A DNA stretch of 64,000 nt from Rhyacophila brunnea (lineage: Eukaryota; Arthropoda; Insecta; Trichoptera; Rhyacophilidae). Of this stretch, positions 22,641-34,479 are shown piece after piece. A model generated the notes under the pieces. That model worked only from the letters and a program-made list of their open reading frames with translations. It had not been told where the DNA came from and did no database searches. The position numbers and the translations under genes are program-made. The DNA lies in the NCBI GenBank assembly GCA_022495005.1, contig JAGYXB010000521.1:109326-173325 (forward strand), written 5' to 3'. The first letter of the stretch is position 1. The number at the start of each line of letters is the position of its first letter.

Positions 22641-23070
22641 TTTTAAAACACTTTAAAGAGAAAATATAATATTATAACCAATAGACAAAATCTTTTTAAA
22701 AAAAGTAAGACACCGCATAGGAATCGAACCTGCATCTCTCGAGTATCGCGCCCACGCACATGGTCCACTATACTAAAGGAGTCATACTTAATTACGACAA
22801 ATTTTAACTATTGGCCTCTTAACACTCACTGAATCGCTTCCCAAATTGAGCTACTATTTGGCGATCGGCTTTTGAATTTTAAATCAAAGTAGGTATTACT
22901 TTAATAATTACTAACCGATGTCAGGGATCACTCCAAGATTTTTTATCTGTAATATAAGTACTTGAACTTGCTAATAATTTTTAATTAATTATTTTTTTTT
23001 ATTCAACGCATAATTCACATGACTTAAAAATGTAACATTCTAATTATTGAACATACATAATTTTGAAAAC
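22640..23070 (-). repeat. tRNA-containing repeat TR1, near complete
   Basis: On minus: tail TTTTCTCAGAAGTG..GTTGAATAAAAAAAATAATT, TGACATCGGTTAGTAATTA, CCTACTTTGATTTAAAA, CCAATAGTTAAAATTTGTCG, tRNA-like TTTAGTATAGTGGACCA..CAGGTTCGATTCC, GTGTCTTAC and part of a second tail. The A box region resembles TRGYNNARTGG and the B box is a perfect GGTTCGATTCC. Confidence 0.7.
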
Positions 23071-23074
23071 ACTT

Positions 23075-23215
23075 CTGAGAAAATATATCATGTGTATGGG
23101 CACGATACCCGAGAGATTCGATTGGTGTCTTACATTTTTCAAAAATATTTTTTCTATTGGTTATAATATATTTTCTCAGAAGTGTTGTATGTATGTTCAA
23201 TAATAATTACATCCA
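23075..23215 (+). repeat. tRNA-containing repeat TR1, partial
   Basis: Starts within the tRNA-like part (GGGCACGATACCCGAGAG, GATTCGATTGGTGTCTTAC) and runs through the tail CTATTGGTTATAATATATTT to TATGTATGTTCAATAA. It abuts the minus-strand copy at 22640-23070 head to head, making an inverted pair. Confidence 0.6.
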
Positions 23216-24110
23216 TCAATATTAAAATATTGGTAAGTATCTAGGCATACAATAATATGTCAAATTAAAAATATCTGTGACAGTTACGTCGAATTAAAAT
23301 TGAATCCATAATATGCAAACATTATCTTGATCTGTCATGTAAATTGAAAATTGGAATTGACAGGAAAAGTTATTTGAATACACAAACTTTGTATTTTTTA
23401 TATTATGCAAATGTCACTGCTGCTAAGTAGAAATGAAATCAAACAAACATTTTTTGACTTATAAAATATAATAGTATATAGATAAGTAGATTACGAGATT
23501 AACAATTATATCATGTAACCATTATAAATACTATACACATATTATTTTTTTTCTTTCGTTTTTGTGTTCTTCACTGTTAAGAAGCGCGACTCTTGGACTT
23601 GGTCGTACTGTCATATGACGTCTCAAGTTTCAGAGTATGTTATACCTACCAAAAACGTTGCAATTTAATAAGGGTTAATAAATTATAGCCATGTAATATG
23701 ATGCAATACCTACAGAATTATTCTAACTTGATAAACAAAAGTGTGGTCCAGCAGACGGCCATAGTACTATGGATCCACGCCCGGATATCACACATAATAT
23801 GCCAATAAACTAATTAATATGATATCACTAAAACGTATAAAAGGGCCACGCACCTCTATTGTCTATTATTTTTATTTTTTGAAGTTATGCTTCTATTTTG
23901 GGAAAACAGGCAAACATTTTTGGCGTGTGACGAAGTTGCGCGCGCCTATGTAACACATAATTTATTATTATGACTATATACATCAAGGGTACATGCGCAT
24001 GCGCATAGTATCATTTAGTTAGTCGTTCAATACAACCAATTAAAGAGCACGCGTTGTAAACATAACCGATATTGTCATAATAAATATTATATATTTTTAT
24101 AAACAAATTT
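23216..24110. other. No gene; possible LTR-like fragment
   Basis: Mostly plain DNA. At 23740-24060 there is a GC-richer stretch with CCACGCCCGGATATCACAC and TTTTGGCGTGTGACGAAG, loosely like an LTR/leader junction of an insect retrotransposon. A palindrome CATGCGCATGCGCAT lies at 23995. No paired LTR was found. Confidence 0.25.
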
Positions 24111-24114
24111 CTGG

Positions 24115-24665
24115 AGACTAACATTCTACACTGTTAATTTATATGCATAAACATATATAATTTTGAAAAACACTTTCTGAGAGAATATATTATTATAACC
24201 AATAAAAAAAATCTTTTTTTGAAAAAAGTAAGTCACCCCGACGGGGAATCGAACCCCGTATCTCCCGGGTTTACGCCCTATCCGTCGCATTTAACCAATA
24301 TGCTACGGCGTGACATACTAATTGCGACAAATTTTAACTATTGGTCAATTTTAATACCTACTCATCAGCGTTCTTCCAAATCAAGCTACTTTGGCAATCG
24401 ATTTTTGTTTCTTAAATCAAAGTAGGTAACTATTACTATTACTTCGATTACTAACCGACGTCGTGAAATTTTTCCAATATTTTTTAGATGTAACTTCTTG
24501 CACTTGCTTATAATTTATAATTAACTATTTCTTTTATTCAACGAATAATTCACAAGATTTAAGAATATATCATTCTGATTATTGAACATATATAATTTTG
24601 AAAAACACTTTCTAATAGAGTATATTATAACCAATAGAAAAAATCTTTTTTTGAAAAAAGTAAAC
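24115..24665 (-). repeat. tRNA-containing repeat TR1 with flanking tails on both sides
   Basis: The tRNA-like core (24228-24315, minus strand) has TAGCATATTGG and GGGGTTCGATTCCCC with a perfect five-base T-stem. Tail sequence of the same type lies on both sides (24140-24225 and 24530-24665) in one orientation, so the unit looks tandemly joined. 24228-24444 is nearly identical to 55639-55855 (two differences in 217 bp). Confidence 0.75.
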
Positions 24666-25893
24666 TTTATTTATATTGGAGTGTATATTTATTTTTCATT
24701 GTAAAGATTGTGTATCAAAATTTGAAGATATATTTTTTGTAAGTATTATTTATGAGTAAAATTATATATCAATAAATAAATAATTTTGTGAATGTTGAGT
24801 TCGTAAATAATTCAAAAAATATATTAAAATATGATTTTTTATTAATTCATCATGGGCACTTCTGAATCGATTATAACCGCTGTATGGCAAAGATGAGTTT
24901 TGGGCCAATACAATAATTATATTTACAATTATCATGTGCTATATGAGACACAGATGAATCGCTTACTTTTTCATCAACCTAATCCACTGTAATATTAATA
25001 GACTCAGGTAACTTCTTATTTTGTTTTGTTACGCCAAAGAAGTATAACTTATAACGTGCGTATATACGTATTGTGTAATGCGCATATCTTATCCGCTGTA
25101 TATTATGTACTTGCATTTCCGTTGAATAAACTTTAATTTTCTGACTTTCGTGAAAGCTTTACTGTTCCCCGATCATCTTCTCGCCATCTAGTCTAAGCAC
25201 ATCCTTGAAGGTAAATCACCTGACAATTACTTTCAATACGACGTTCTATAAACGTAACAGCTGTGAATACGACTCAGTAGTCGCACAGTAGTCTAGTCTT
25301 TGGTGAGGAGATAAAGGAAGTTGAACACTATCATACCACCTCAGCAACACACGTCACCTGATTCCTTTGCCTTCTTTCTTGAAGTATATAACAATACCAT
25401 CGTCTAGACTAGTGTTCTTCAACTGGTAACATTACAAATGACATGTCATTCATAATCATATATTATGTATTATGAAACAGAAATATTCTTTTTTATTTTC
25501 GAAATTTGAGTAAACTGTCATGAAGGCGGCTATTGAAACTTTTTTCAAAACGTCTCAAATATTTACATGGTCCACTCGTTGGGAAGATATATCAAGAGAT
25601 AGTGATACAACCTTTTTTTGACAAAAACTCTCCAGTTGCTGGCAATATTAGCAAATACAATAGCTAACCACTCTTTACTGGTTTCGTAGCGGCCTGTCCC
25701 TTCTTCATATTGTAAAGAAATAGTTCCAGGACTCGGTGAGGAAATGATGGACAATTAAATTTAAATATAAAACAATAATGTGTGTACATACTACAATAAT
25801 GGTAGGGTATTTTATAATATGTACGTATAAAATAATATAAATATAATAACATCATTGCTTGATAATATAATAATATTATGATAATAATATTCC
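24666..25893. other. No confident gene
   Basis: AT-rich with some structured parts. At 25404-25440, CTAGACTAGTGTTCTTCAAC resembles a hAT end (CAGTGTTCTTCAAC) but no partner end is clear. A minus frame at 25563-25754 is unrecognised. It may be a hAT remnant. Confidence 0.3.
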
Positions 25894-25959
25894 AAGTTCT
25901 ATCGTGGTGCAGTCTCTCGGGGGAGTCTGTAACCCCTAGAGAGCGCGTCTCCAGGTGGC

Positions 25960-26012
25960 GGATAGGAGAATGCCCTTCAAGGATAGGAGAATGCCCTTCA
26001 AGGGTAGGAGAA
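25960..26012 (+). repeat. 21-bp tandem repeat in the LINE A leader
   Basis: GGATAGGAGAATGCCCTTCAA occurs twice in direct succession (25960-25980, 25981-26001), followed by a partial third unit GGGTAGGAGAA. Tandem repeats in 5' leaders of non-LTR elements often overlap the internal promoter. That role is inferred here. Confidence 0.85.
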
Positions 26013-26090
26013 AAATAAAATATCTCCCGCGGACCAACAGACCTGGCCCTCCAGGTTGGGGGTTGGGCAGAGGGTTAACCACTCTCTCCC

Positions 26091-26957
26091 GTGAAATCAC
26101 CAAAGGTTACTAATACTACACAATGCCTCGGACATATGGCAACCGCTTATAGACGACCCGGACCAAAAAATGGACTACGAATAGGATTTTGGAACGTACT
26201 TAGCCTATACCGAGCTGGCGCAGCTCAAAACCTAGTGGAAGAACTGTCAAAATATAAGGTCCAAATTACCGCCATCCAGGAAACCCGTTGGCCGGATAGC
26301 GGAGAACTTATAGTCGGACAGCATGTTATCTACTATAGCGGAAACACAGAGGGGAAACATGTTTTCGGAACAGGTTTTGTGGTCGCCAGAGAAGTAGCAG
26401 ATGCTATACTTTCTTTTGAACCCGTAAACGAGCGCATATGTGTGCTCAGAATCAAAGGAAGATGGTTTAATATATCACTTGTGAATGTACATGCCCCGAC
26501 AGAGACTTCAGAAGAGGCCGAAAAGGATAATTTCTATGATCTCCTTGAAGCGACTTTTGACAGGCTACCGGGACATGATATCAAATGTGTGCTAGGAGAC
26601 TTCAATGCGAAAATAGGGAAGGAAGCTGTATTCAGACCCTTTATTGGAAAAGAGAGCCTACATGATCATTCTAACGAAAATGGTAAAAATGTGGCTCTCT
26701 TCTGCAGCGCCAAAAACTTAATCGCCCGAAGTACCACTTTCTCTCGTAAAAATATACATAAAGTGACTTGGAATTCAAGGGACAGGAAGACCTTTAACCA
26801 GATTGACCATTTTCTAATTGATAGACGACACCATAAAGCTATTGAAAACATTCGAAGCTACAGAGGCGCTGACTGTGATACGGACCACAACTTATCGATA
26901 GCAACCTTTAGGGAAAACTTAAAAAGACAGCCCACGCAAATGCGAAGACGAGAGTGA
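26091..26957 (+). pseudogene. LINE A AP-like endonuclease domain
   Basis: 288 codons. It carries the apurinic-type endonuclease landmarks in order: FWNV (33-36), ETRW with the metal-binding Glu (64-67), VHAPTE (133-138), GDFNA (169-173), QIDHF (237-241) and DTDH (263-266). In RTE elements this nicks target DNA to prime reverse transcription, and endonuclease and reverse transcriptase form one polyprotein. Here a frameshift near 26950 ends the frame; it overlaps the downstream frame by four bases. The catalytic residues all look intact. The first ATG at 26091 lies after the tandem-repeat leader and suits as start. Confidence 0.93.
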
Positions 26958-29074
26958 AGTACCATATAGAAAAGCTGACAACTCCAAACGGAAGAGATAG
27001 CTACAGAAAAGAGTTACAAAACCAAATCGGAAAACTCACCGAAGGAGAAGCCTGGAGTATCGATGAGAGGTGGAAGAGACTAAAAGAAGGAATGGTAAAA
27101 GCTGCTGAAGTCTCGATAGGACTGGTACCCAAGAAAGTAAAGTGCCCTTGGTACGACGACACTTGCCGACAAATGGTGGAGGAGAGAAGAGCAGAAAGAG
27201 CGCTCTATCTGCAAAATACGCAGAGCAAAGAAGCACAGAAACGATATAGCGAGACGTGCAAAAATGTCGGAAAGCATCTGAGAAAGTGCAAACGAAGCTT
27301 CATCAAAAGTAATTTTGAGCAGATGGAAGAAGAAGCAAAACGAAATGAAACTCGATCATTCTTCTCGAAAGTGAGCTTTGAAAAAAGAGGCTTTCAACCT
27401 AGCACGCTACAAATCAAAGATCAACAGGGTCAGATAGTGGCAAACAAAGAGCAAGTGCTAAACATATGGAAGTCCCATTTTGAAAACTTACTTCAACGCT
27501 CTGTACCAGATGAACCTTTGGAATCGCCAGAAATCGCGACAGCAGAACCTCTTATACCGCCACCAAATAAGGCAGAGTTGATGGGAGCACTGAGTTATTT
27601 AAAGAATAACAAATCGGCAGGAAACGATAATATTCCATCGGAGCTTCTCAAGCATGGAGGAGAAACCTTTCTTAGTGCCATGCTTGAGCTACTGCAACAA
27701 ATATGGGAGGAAGAAAAGATCCCTGAAGAATGGAAAGAATCACTGGTCTGTCCTATCTTCAAGAAAGGAGACAAACTCAACTGTGCAAACTACCGTGGCA
27801 TCTCTCTTCTTCCTACTGCATACAAAGTTCTGTCGAACATTATTCTCGAAAGAATTCTACCATATGCCGAAAACATTCTTGGTGACTACCAATGCGGCTT
27901 TAGACGAAACCGCAGTACTACTGATCAAATCTTTACACTGCGCCAAATCTTTGAAAAGAAATGGGAATACGCCCAAGATGTACACTGTCTCTTTGTAGAT
28001 TTTAAAACCGCATATGACTCTATTGATAGAGAAGCTCTCTGGAATATATTGAAAGAATTTGAAATACCGTCAAAACTTATAAATATAATAAAAGTATGCA
28101 TGGACGGATCCAGAAGTAGAATTCATATGCAAGGTAGTATATCAGAATCTTTTGAGGTGACAGCAGGACTAAAACAAGGCGACTCCTTATCACCCATGCT
28201 GTTCAACTTAGCTTTAGAGAAAGCCGTTAGAGAAGCTCTGAAAGCAGAAGGTGGAGTAACCCTGAATGGGTCCCATAAAATATTGGGCTACGCAGATGAT
28301 TTGGTGGTGCTCGGAGAATCTGAAGAAGAAGTCAGAGATATTTTCACTCCTCTGGAGGACACAGCGAAAAGGTTGAACCTACGATTAAATGTGGGAAAGA
28401 CCAAGTATTTGAAAATGACAAGAGGCATTGAACCCTCTGGAAACATTGGAATAAGAAACTCCTCGTTCGAGAGAACCTCTCTCTTCAAGTACTTGGGCTC
28501 CAACATTACCTCTAAAAATGAAATGTCCCTAGAGCTCTCTGACTGACTGAGAAGTGGAAATGCAGCGTACTTCGCGCTGAGTCGTCTGTTCAGGTCCAAA
28601 ATGCTGTCCATCAAAACGAAATTCCGGGTGTATAACGTGGTCATCAAGCCAATCGTCATGTATGGATGTGAAACGTGGGGTTTAACAGAAAAACAAGAAA
28701 AGGCGCTCCAAGTGTTTGAAAACAGAATCCTCCGGAGAATACTTGGACCCGTCAATGAGAACCACCGGTGGCGCATCCGCACAAACGCTGAGCTCTTCGA
28801 CCGATACCAACCTAGAATCACTAATATTCTGAGGTCAAGAAGGCTCAGATGGGCGGGCCACGTTGTACGATCTGAAAGATCTAGAACTCTCTATAGGATT
28901 TACAAAGGCACACCAGCTGGCACTCGACCTCTTGGCCGCCCTTGACGGAGATGGGCGGACAACATTCAAAGGGATGCGGAAAGGCTGGGGATAGTCAACT
29001 GGGAAGAGAGAGCGCTGGACAGAGATTCCTGGAGAAACGTTGTGCAGTCGGCCATGGACCTGAACGGCCCCTAG
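26954..29074 (+). pseudogene. LINE A reverse transcriptase and C-terminal region, two in-frame stops
   Basis: The first part (26954-28546, 530 codons) starts at a GTG directly at the frameshift, so it is a continuation, not a separate gene. Reverse transcriptase blocks are complete: NYRGISLL (279-286), FVDFKTAYD (347-355, catalytic Asp), GLKQGDSLSP (405-414), YADD (446-449) and FKYLGS (511-516). A TGA at 28544-28546 interrupts the frame, which continues as RSGNAAYFALSRLF and YGCETWGLTEKQ to a second TGA at 28944, within RP-RRWADN (a CGA to TGA change fits CpG decay). It ends at a TAG at 29072-29074 after AMDLNGP. Confidence 0.95.
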
Positions 29075-29102
29075 CGCCAGTTTAATAATATCGTGGTGCA
29101 GT

Positions 29103-29230
29103 GCGTAATACGCTGGCTTTTCATCTGGGAGCTCCGAGTTCGATCCCGATGAGATTACAATATATTTATGTGGTTTTTTCAGAGACTGGGTTTTTGTAAT
29201 TGATTCACTTATATTACTAAATACACCATT
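29103..29230 (+). repeat. tRNA-derived SINE TR2, downstream part split by LINE A
   Basis: Continues the SINE head from 25895-25913: GCGTAATACGCTGG, then the B box region GAGTTCGATCCCG, ACAATATATTTATG and GACTGGGTTTTTGTAATTG. Taken with the left flank of LINE A, the head reads CGTGGTGCAGTGCGTAATAC, like the 11846 and 54650 copies. The plus orientation is opposite to those two. Confidence 0.75.
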
Positions 29231-29372
29231 ATTAAACTACACTATCGTCATTGGACCACTAAACCTGTTGTAGTTTTCAAAAAAAAATATATATACATAT
29301 ACATAGGTATAATATTTATATAATATATTATATTAGTTTCTTGTCTTCTTATGACACCAGGAGATATCCAAA

Positions 29373-29626
29373 ATGGGCACGTATTCCGGGTGCCGCCAAA
29401 GAGTGCGGAACTTCGTACCCTTGTGGCACAGCCTCAAGGGTTCCGTCGCCGTAGCCGGCCCTCCCTCATCCTGCAGCGGTGTTACCAAAGCGTACTACGT
29501 GCTGCAGGTCTGACATGGCAGGGGGCGTAGGAGTTTGCGATGGACCGAGGGAAGTGGCGCCAACTTGTGCTTGCCCTATGCCCCAATGTTGGGACGTGAC
29601 AGGGTGGAATAAGAAGAAGAAGAATA
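29373..29626 (+). pseudogene. LINE B 3' fragment, plus-strand copy
   Basis: Nearly the same as the 3' end of LINE B at 46383-46640 but on the other strand. It contains GCACGTATTCCGGGTGCCGC, ACTTCGTACCCTTGTGGCAC and CCCTATGCCCCAATGTTGGG, then AAGAAGAAGAA. The reading has stops and indels relative to LINE B. It is a short 5'-truncated insertion. Confidence 0.85.
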
Positions 29627-30945
29627 TGTCTTAACTAGATAAAATGGTTATTGAAATCTCTTTCCGCCTATGATGCGCACATTTTACCACTAAGCTACTG
29701 GCATCCTTAAAGAGAGCAAGGAAAATTAGTATTATTTGATCATATAGATATTTCCGTATTCTACGCATAATTTTTGCATTAAAACTGTATATTTTTGTAA
29801 ATTGTAAATAATAATATAGAGTTCATTGTACGTTACTGCGGTATATTACACTTTCAAACGACTTGGCACAGTACTCAGGTCGAGCGTGTATGTATGTTTT
29901 CCCATTAAGACTAAGCTTTCCGTGACCTCAAAAACGCTCCAAAGACTTACTGTCATCGGAATCTTAACATTAAAGGAGAAAACATCCCCCTCGTTTAAAT
30001 TGAAAACAGCGTTTCGCAATGAAAATGGAACTTTGGTGATTTAGTGAAATGAAATAAAGTGAATTATTTTTGTTTGCAATGATGCCGAAATTTCGCTTTA
30101 ACATTAGTGTTTCTCAAATTATACATTCAGTTTTATCTATCAGGGTTTCATAGAAACACAATTCTATTATTCAATTGACATATATTATATTATATTCTAA
30201 TTGGAACATAAATCTGTTTAAGAAATTTGAACTATCATTAGATCACAATAAAGGCTAATAGTTCAATTAATTCGTGGGGCTGCTGCCAAAAGTTGGTAAG
30301 TCGAAAATTTAAGTATTTAGAGTTAACAACGAATATAACATGTCTATGAACATACATATGTATGCTAGAAAAAAAGGAAAGGCCATCCAAAATATAAAAC
30401 ATGCACATAAACCACAAAGAAATTAGCATTAAGCCTAATTTTATAGGACAAGTCAAACTATCAAATTACAATTACTCCATAGCATGATTTCGAGACTTAT
30501 CAACCTTTGGCAGTAACTCACGATATTATTATTATTTTATTATTATTACCTATTACTATTAGTATTATTTAAGATGTATTGAATAAAATCTTGTTAGTCT
30601 GTTGTTAGGGCACTTACCGGACAAGCGAAATATCAGTATTTGAATTTTATCAATCAAAAAATCCTTAAGTTTGTCATTTTAAGTCATTGAAATACCAAAC
30701 TCAGCAAAAAAAATTAAATCTTATCGACCCAAGTTAACAATCAAGTACATTTTCAAATTATTATTGTGTTTTATCTACGTAAAACTATGTGAAATAAGAA
30801 ATATACATACGTAATATAAACAATTATCATATAAAAGACGGATAAATATGTCGTAGCCCATTTAATCAAGATAATCTTTTATGTGTTTAATCTTAGTGGA
30901 AGTACGTTATACCTATTAATTAAAATTAAACACTATATGTCATAA
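29627..30945. other. No recognisable gene
   Basis: A tRNA-like scrap at 29655-29705 (reverse A box-like TACCACTAAGCTACTGG) is the only structure. Open frames at 29826-30044 (plus) and 30238-30456 (minus) are unrecognised. A (TTA)n patch is present at about 30525-30570. Confidence 0.35.
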
Positions 30946-31500
30946 TAATAAAATTATTCTACTTAGTTAAATAACAATCAGGACAGTTTTCGTCAGGTTT
31001 GAATGAATACTGTCACGAGGAGTCCGCAAGTGATCAAATCTAACAAAAAATATGTCCAGATTCAATGTGCAATTTTACATAATAATATGTAATGGTATAT
31101 ACTTTTTAAGATGGCACCTAAAATGACACGAAAAAAATATTTGAAAACCTAGCGGTTTACAGAAAACGATTATTTTTATAATGATATACATAGATATGTT
31201 GACACGTGTGATTTTATTTTTGATGTATGTGATTTATTATTATTTATTATATGATGATATGATATATGATTTGATGCAAAATTGGCTAATAGAAATATGT
31301 AAGTATATTGTTCTAGTTTTAAAATAAAATATGACCGAAAAAAGAAACTTACGACTCCAACTAAAACGTAAATTCTTCCTAATATTGAATTGTGGTCTTA
31401 TCAGTGTTTGTTATTTGACGCCTTACTGTTTATAATGTCCATTTAAAATAAACAAAACCGGTCCTGATTAATATTTAACTAAGTAGAATTAGTACCTATT
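30946..31500. repeat. Inverted repeat pair, probable MITE
   Basis: Arms of about 38 bp: ATTCTACTTAGTTAAATAAC..CAGGAC at 30953-30985 and its inverted partner at 31459-31492. The inner GGACCGGTTTTG-type part resembles the loop motif of MITE family A (GGTCCAGATTT/ACCGGCTTTGTCC). No coding frame inside. Confidence 0.55.
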
Positions 31501-32605
31501 ACATAAAATTGTGTTTTATTTTAATTAATTAACAATAAGATATGTTATATTGTAAATTAATAAAAAAAAATTAAAACAAACTATATTACGTATATACATA
31601 AATTTAGAAATACACATTACACAATATGATATAATTAAATTTATAGTAAAATAAAGTCACATATTATTATATAATATGATTAATAGTGTTATAAATTTTA
31701 AGCAAGCTAAAAGGATTTAAATGGCAACTAATTTTACTTTTCAGATCCAGATAAGTACCTAATTGTTCATCAATAATTATTATTCTGGTTAGTTATTTCG
31801 TTTGGTAGGCCTAATATTAAGGAATAATAATTGAAAGTCAGAAAACTCTTTAGCTGCATATTTAATATAAAAATATATTAATCTTTCGAATTACAATTTT
31901 TGTTTTACTTAAAATAACACATTATTTAAATGTTAATAATATCTACACTTAAGTCATCATAGTATTGTTTTCATTTACCGAATTAGAAAACCTCTCTGCT
32001 GTGAAAAAAGAAAAATGTGTCGTGAATAATGAATGCTCTTTTCTTTACTTTCTTCGTGCTAGTGAGTAAGCAGATCAGGTTTCTTATCTTGCTTCATAAT
32101 CCAACCCTCCATCTTCTTAAATTTCCACGCGCCTTTTACAAAATATAGCGCTCACTTATATTTTATTCTCATAACAATCACGCAATACCTCCGTCGCTTG
32201 ACAACCGCCATGTTGAAATCCTGACGAATTTTCGTCAGGAAAAAATGAACGGCGCACGAAACAACGCTTCAAGCTACATTTGACATACTCTCACAAAGTG
32301 AATAAAGTTTACCGAAAGGGTACTTTAGCGCGAGATTCAGAAGGAACCAACCAAGGCGATCAGGTGTGTATTGAAATTAGAAATGTCTCAGGAATTTTTG
32401 AATAATATTGGATTATCCTTTGCTCGAGGATAAGACAGATACCTACATTATAAAATGATTTATTAAAGGATTGTATTCTTGTCTGATTGCAGTACGTTGT
32501 ATAGCAATGCTAAAATATTTTATTTTATTCACGACTGAATATACAAAAGATTTAAAATCATAACATACTTCTAATGTACATATTTTAAAACATCGTCAGA
32601 AACTT
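31501..32605. other. No recognisable gene; 20-bp palindrome at 32221-32240
   Basis: CCTGACGAATTTTCGTCAGG at 32221-32240 is a perfect palindrome within a modestly GC-richer stretch (32150-32370). TTTTCGTCAGG also occurs at 30986. The remainder is AT-rich and plain. Confidence 0.4.
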
Positions 32606-32609
32606 CATA

Positions 32610-33185
32610 ATCAAATCAAATCAAATCAAATTTATTTATTTACATATAATGAACATAACAAATTATAAATTCAAAGCGTTCACGACATGACATAAAATAA
32701 GTGTCAATATTTTTTTTTTTAAATAAAAATACAAAGAAGTGTGAGTTAATAATACAATAAGTAATAAAACAAGAAATAAAATATGAAAAGAAATAAAGTA
32801 AATAACAAAAATAACAAAATAAAAGTAAATGGAAGCACACAGAGTGAACTTTGATAGACCCTATCTTAAAAACTTATAAAACAACGTCCACCTAAATTCA
32901 CCCTCACGTAAGTAGAATATATCAATATCCGAAGCGATTTCATTAAACATGGTTATTGCCCTCCCAATTGGCATTACTAATGGCAGGTTAGTTCTGCATC
33001 GTAGGAGAACAAACAACGGATGTCCTGGATTCCTAAGGTAATTATTAGAGACACACAAGCCAACACCACCAAGAATGGCAGAGTTCACATTTACGCCACG
33101 TATAAGTCTGAAAAAATATGTAGGTAAATAAAGATCGCTTCTAAATTTTAAGCTACAGTATGTAAGCATCCCTAAGAGACCCTTA
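32610..33185 (-). pseudogene. LINE family E tail, copy 1
   Basis: Minus strand: the frame 32861-33169 ends a non-LTR reverse transcriptase protein with RCRTNLPLVMPIGRAITMFN and DIDIFYLREGEFRWTLF. This P..RA...FNE...DIF pattern is common at the C-terminus of Jockey/CR1-like elements. An AT-rich 3' UTR ends in an (ATTTG)n tail, seen as AATCAAATCAAATCAAATC at 32610. It is 5'-truncated. Copies 2 and 3 at 35700 and 41140 have the same orientation. Confidence 0.75.
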
Positions 33186-33189
33186 CTTA

Positions 33190-33840
33190 CATATTAATTG
33201 CAAAAAAAAACGAAATCCGGACGTTCAACTTTGCAAATTAATCTACAGTCTACTAATACATGTAAAAATTATCATAACTACGTTTCTTGAATGTTTTTCA
33301 AAATCAAAAATAACATATAAGTTTTTCCAGCCGTAGGATCAAACCCACTACCTACCACCCACGGATTCCCAGACGAGCGTTTTCACCGTGGGTGTATTTA
33401 TAATCGATGAAAAATAAAATGTCTTTGATGAATCTAACTGAATGAAGAAAATTGAGAATTTCTTATTAAATAATCATCGCCATTGGATAAACTGAAATAT
33501 TATCTCTACTTCTCGAGATTGAATCTCTTGAACATTATCAGATTAAGAATATTGTATACTTGTTACTGATACTCTATACGGATTTCTTAAGAAATATCAA
33601 ATGGAGAAAATACTATTTCTCTATTATATGTAGGTACCTACTGTGTTTTAGAATATTACCAAGTGTGCTATGTCAAAAGAGCGCTACGATATTTTTTTGA
33701 GTTATTTATAAAGTAATATTTCATAAATATCGCTTTCAGCATCCAAGTGCGTATCATTGATAAAACTATAACTATTTTTGTCAGTGTAATTAATTAAAAA
33801 TATAAAATATATTTCAAATTGCTATCATGTAAGATTAATA
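33190..33840. other. No gene; tRNA-like fragment at 33325-33395
   Basis: GTAGGATCAAACCCACTACC and downstream CCACGGATTCCCAGACGAGCG look like a reverse-strand tRNA-like head, but no body shared with TR1-TR3 was found. The rest is plain AT-rich DNA. Confidence 0.3.
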
Positions 33841-33852
33841 ACAAATGGCCAC

Positions 33853-34466
33853 CATCGCACATGGGTACTGAGAGTGATGAAAGGGCGGATGAACTGTCAA
33901 AGGATGCTGGTCATTCAGGGGTACCATATCAGTGGATACCAGAAAACCTGGACTGGAATGAGGCTATAAAGAAAATGGGCCAAAGTATGTGGATAGATTT
34001 TCACCATAAGGCATCATTAGAAAAGGGAAAATGGAGTAAGTCTATTCTACCATCACCACGAGAGGTGCCCTGGTTTGTAGAGTCTCCTTTGACGAGGAAT
34101 GAGCATAAGTTAATACTGAGGCTAAGAACAGGGCACACAATGGGCAAAAGATTTGATGTCCTCATGGGAAGAAACGAATCGCAACTCTGCGATGAATGTC
34201 ATGTTTTAGAGGACATTGTACATATAGCACTACAATGCCCTAAATATGAACTTCATAGAGTACAGCTGTGAATTACGGATATCTTTGAGAATGTCGACGA
34301 ATTGAAGGGTGTCCTGGCGGTGGGTAAGACGGAAGAGCTAGGCAAAATTGTAAAATTATTTAACAGAATAGGAGTGAGGACCTGATCGACGGATCCCCTT
34401 CTAGAAGAAAAGAGGCGATATGACAGCGAGTCGCAGTGAAAACCTCGGTAAAATCACAAAAAAAAA
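33853..34466 (+). pseudogene. LINE F 3' fragment with RNase H end, perfect 12-bp TSD
   Basis: Target duplications ACAAATGGCCAC lie at 33841-33852 and 34467-34478, with a poly-A tail before the second. The frame to 34271 reads PSHMGTESDERADELSKDAG, the last RNase H block (H of PSH, D/E of ERADEL). It continues with LRLRTGHT, then LCDECHVLEDIVHIALQCPK, a Cys/His cluster typical of the end of Jockey/I/R1-type ORF2. A stop at 34271 precedes further homologous-looking sequence. It is a 5'-truncated copy made by target-primed reverse transcription. Confidence 0.9.
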
Positions 34467-34479
34467 ACAAATGGCCACT

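Larger units (their letters stand above)
25914..29088 (+). mobile_element. Full-length RTE-type LINE (LINE A), 14-bp TSD
   Basis: Bounded by identical 14-bp duplications TATCGTGGTGCAGT (25900-25913, 29089-29102). Length 3175 bp, the usual size of RTE-clade elements. It has a short 5' leader of about 180 bp with a 21-bp tandem repeat, an endonuclease-reverse transcriptase reading frame, almost no 3' UTR and a short AATAA end. It is inserted in the A box region of a TR2 SINE, whose downstream half resumes at 29103. The coding region carries one frameshift and two in-frame stops, so it is dead but young. Confidence 0.95.

Noticed and set aside
24228..24315. Functional tRNA gene (B box and T-stem are perfect)
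   Set aside because: The core repeats almost identically at 55639-55725 and in diverged form in many TR1 copies. Only about five acceptor pairs form and the anticodon arm does not fold as in a normal tRNA.
23740..25200. Solo LTR or LTR element
   Set aside because: Suggestive leader-like and polyadenylation-like pieces exist, but no paired ends or target duplication could be found.
25563..25754. hAT transposase C-terminus
   Set aside because: A hAT-like end sequence is nearby, but the translated frame shows no dimerisation-domain motif that I can identify.
28288..28821. Minus-strand ORF of 177 codons
   Set aside because: Antisense shadow of LINE A, crossing its in-frame stop on the other strand.
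33819..34271. Host gene encoding a small RNase H-like protein
   Set aside because: Exact 12-bp target duplications and a poly-A tail show it is a truncated retrotransposon; the start codon lies in flanking DNA.
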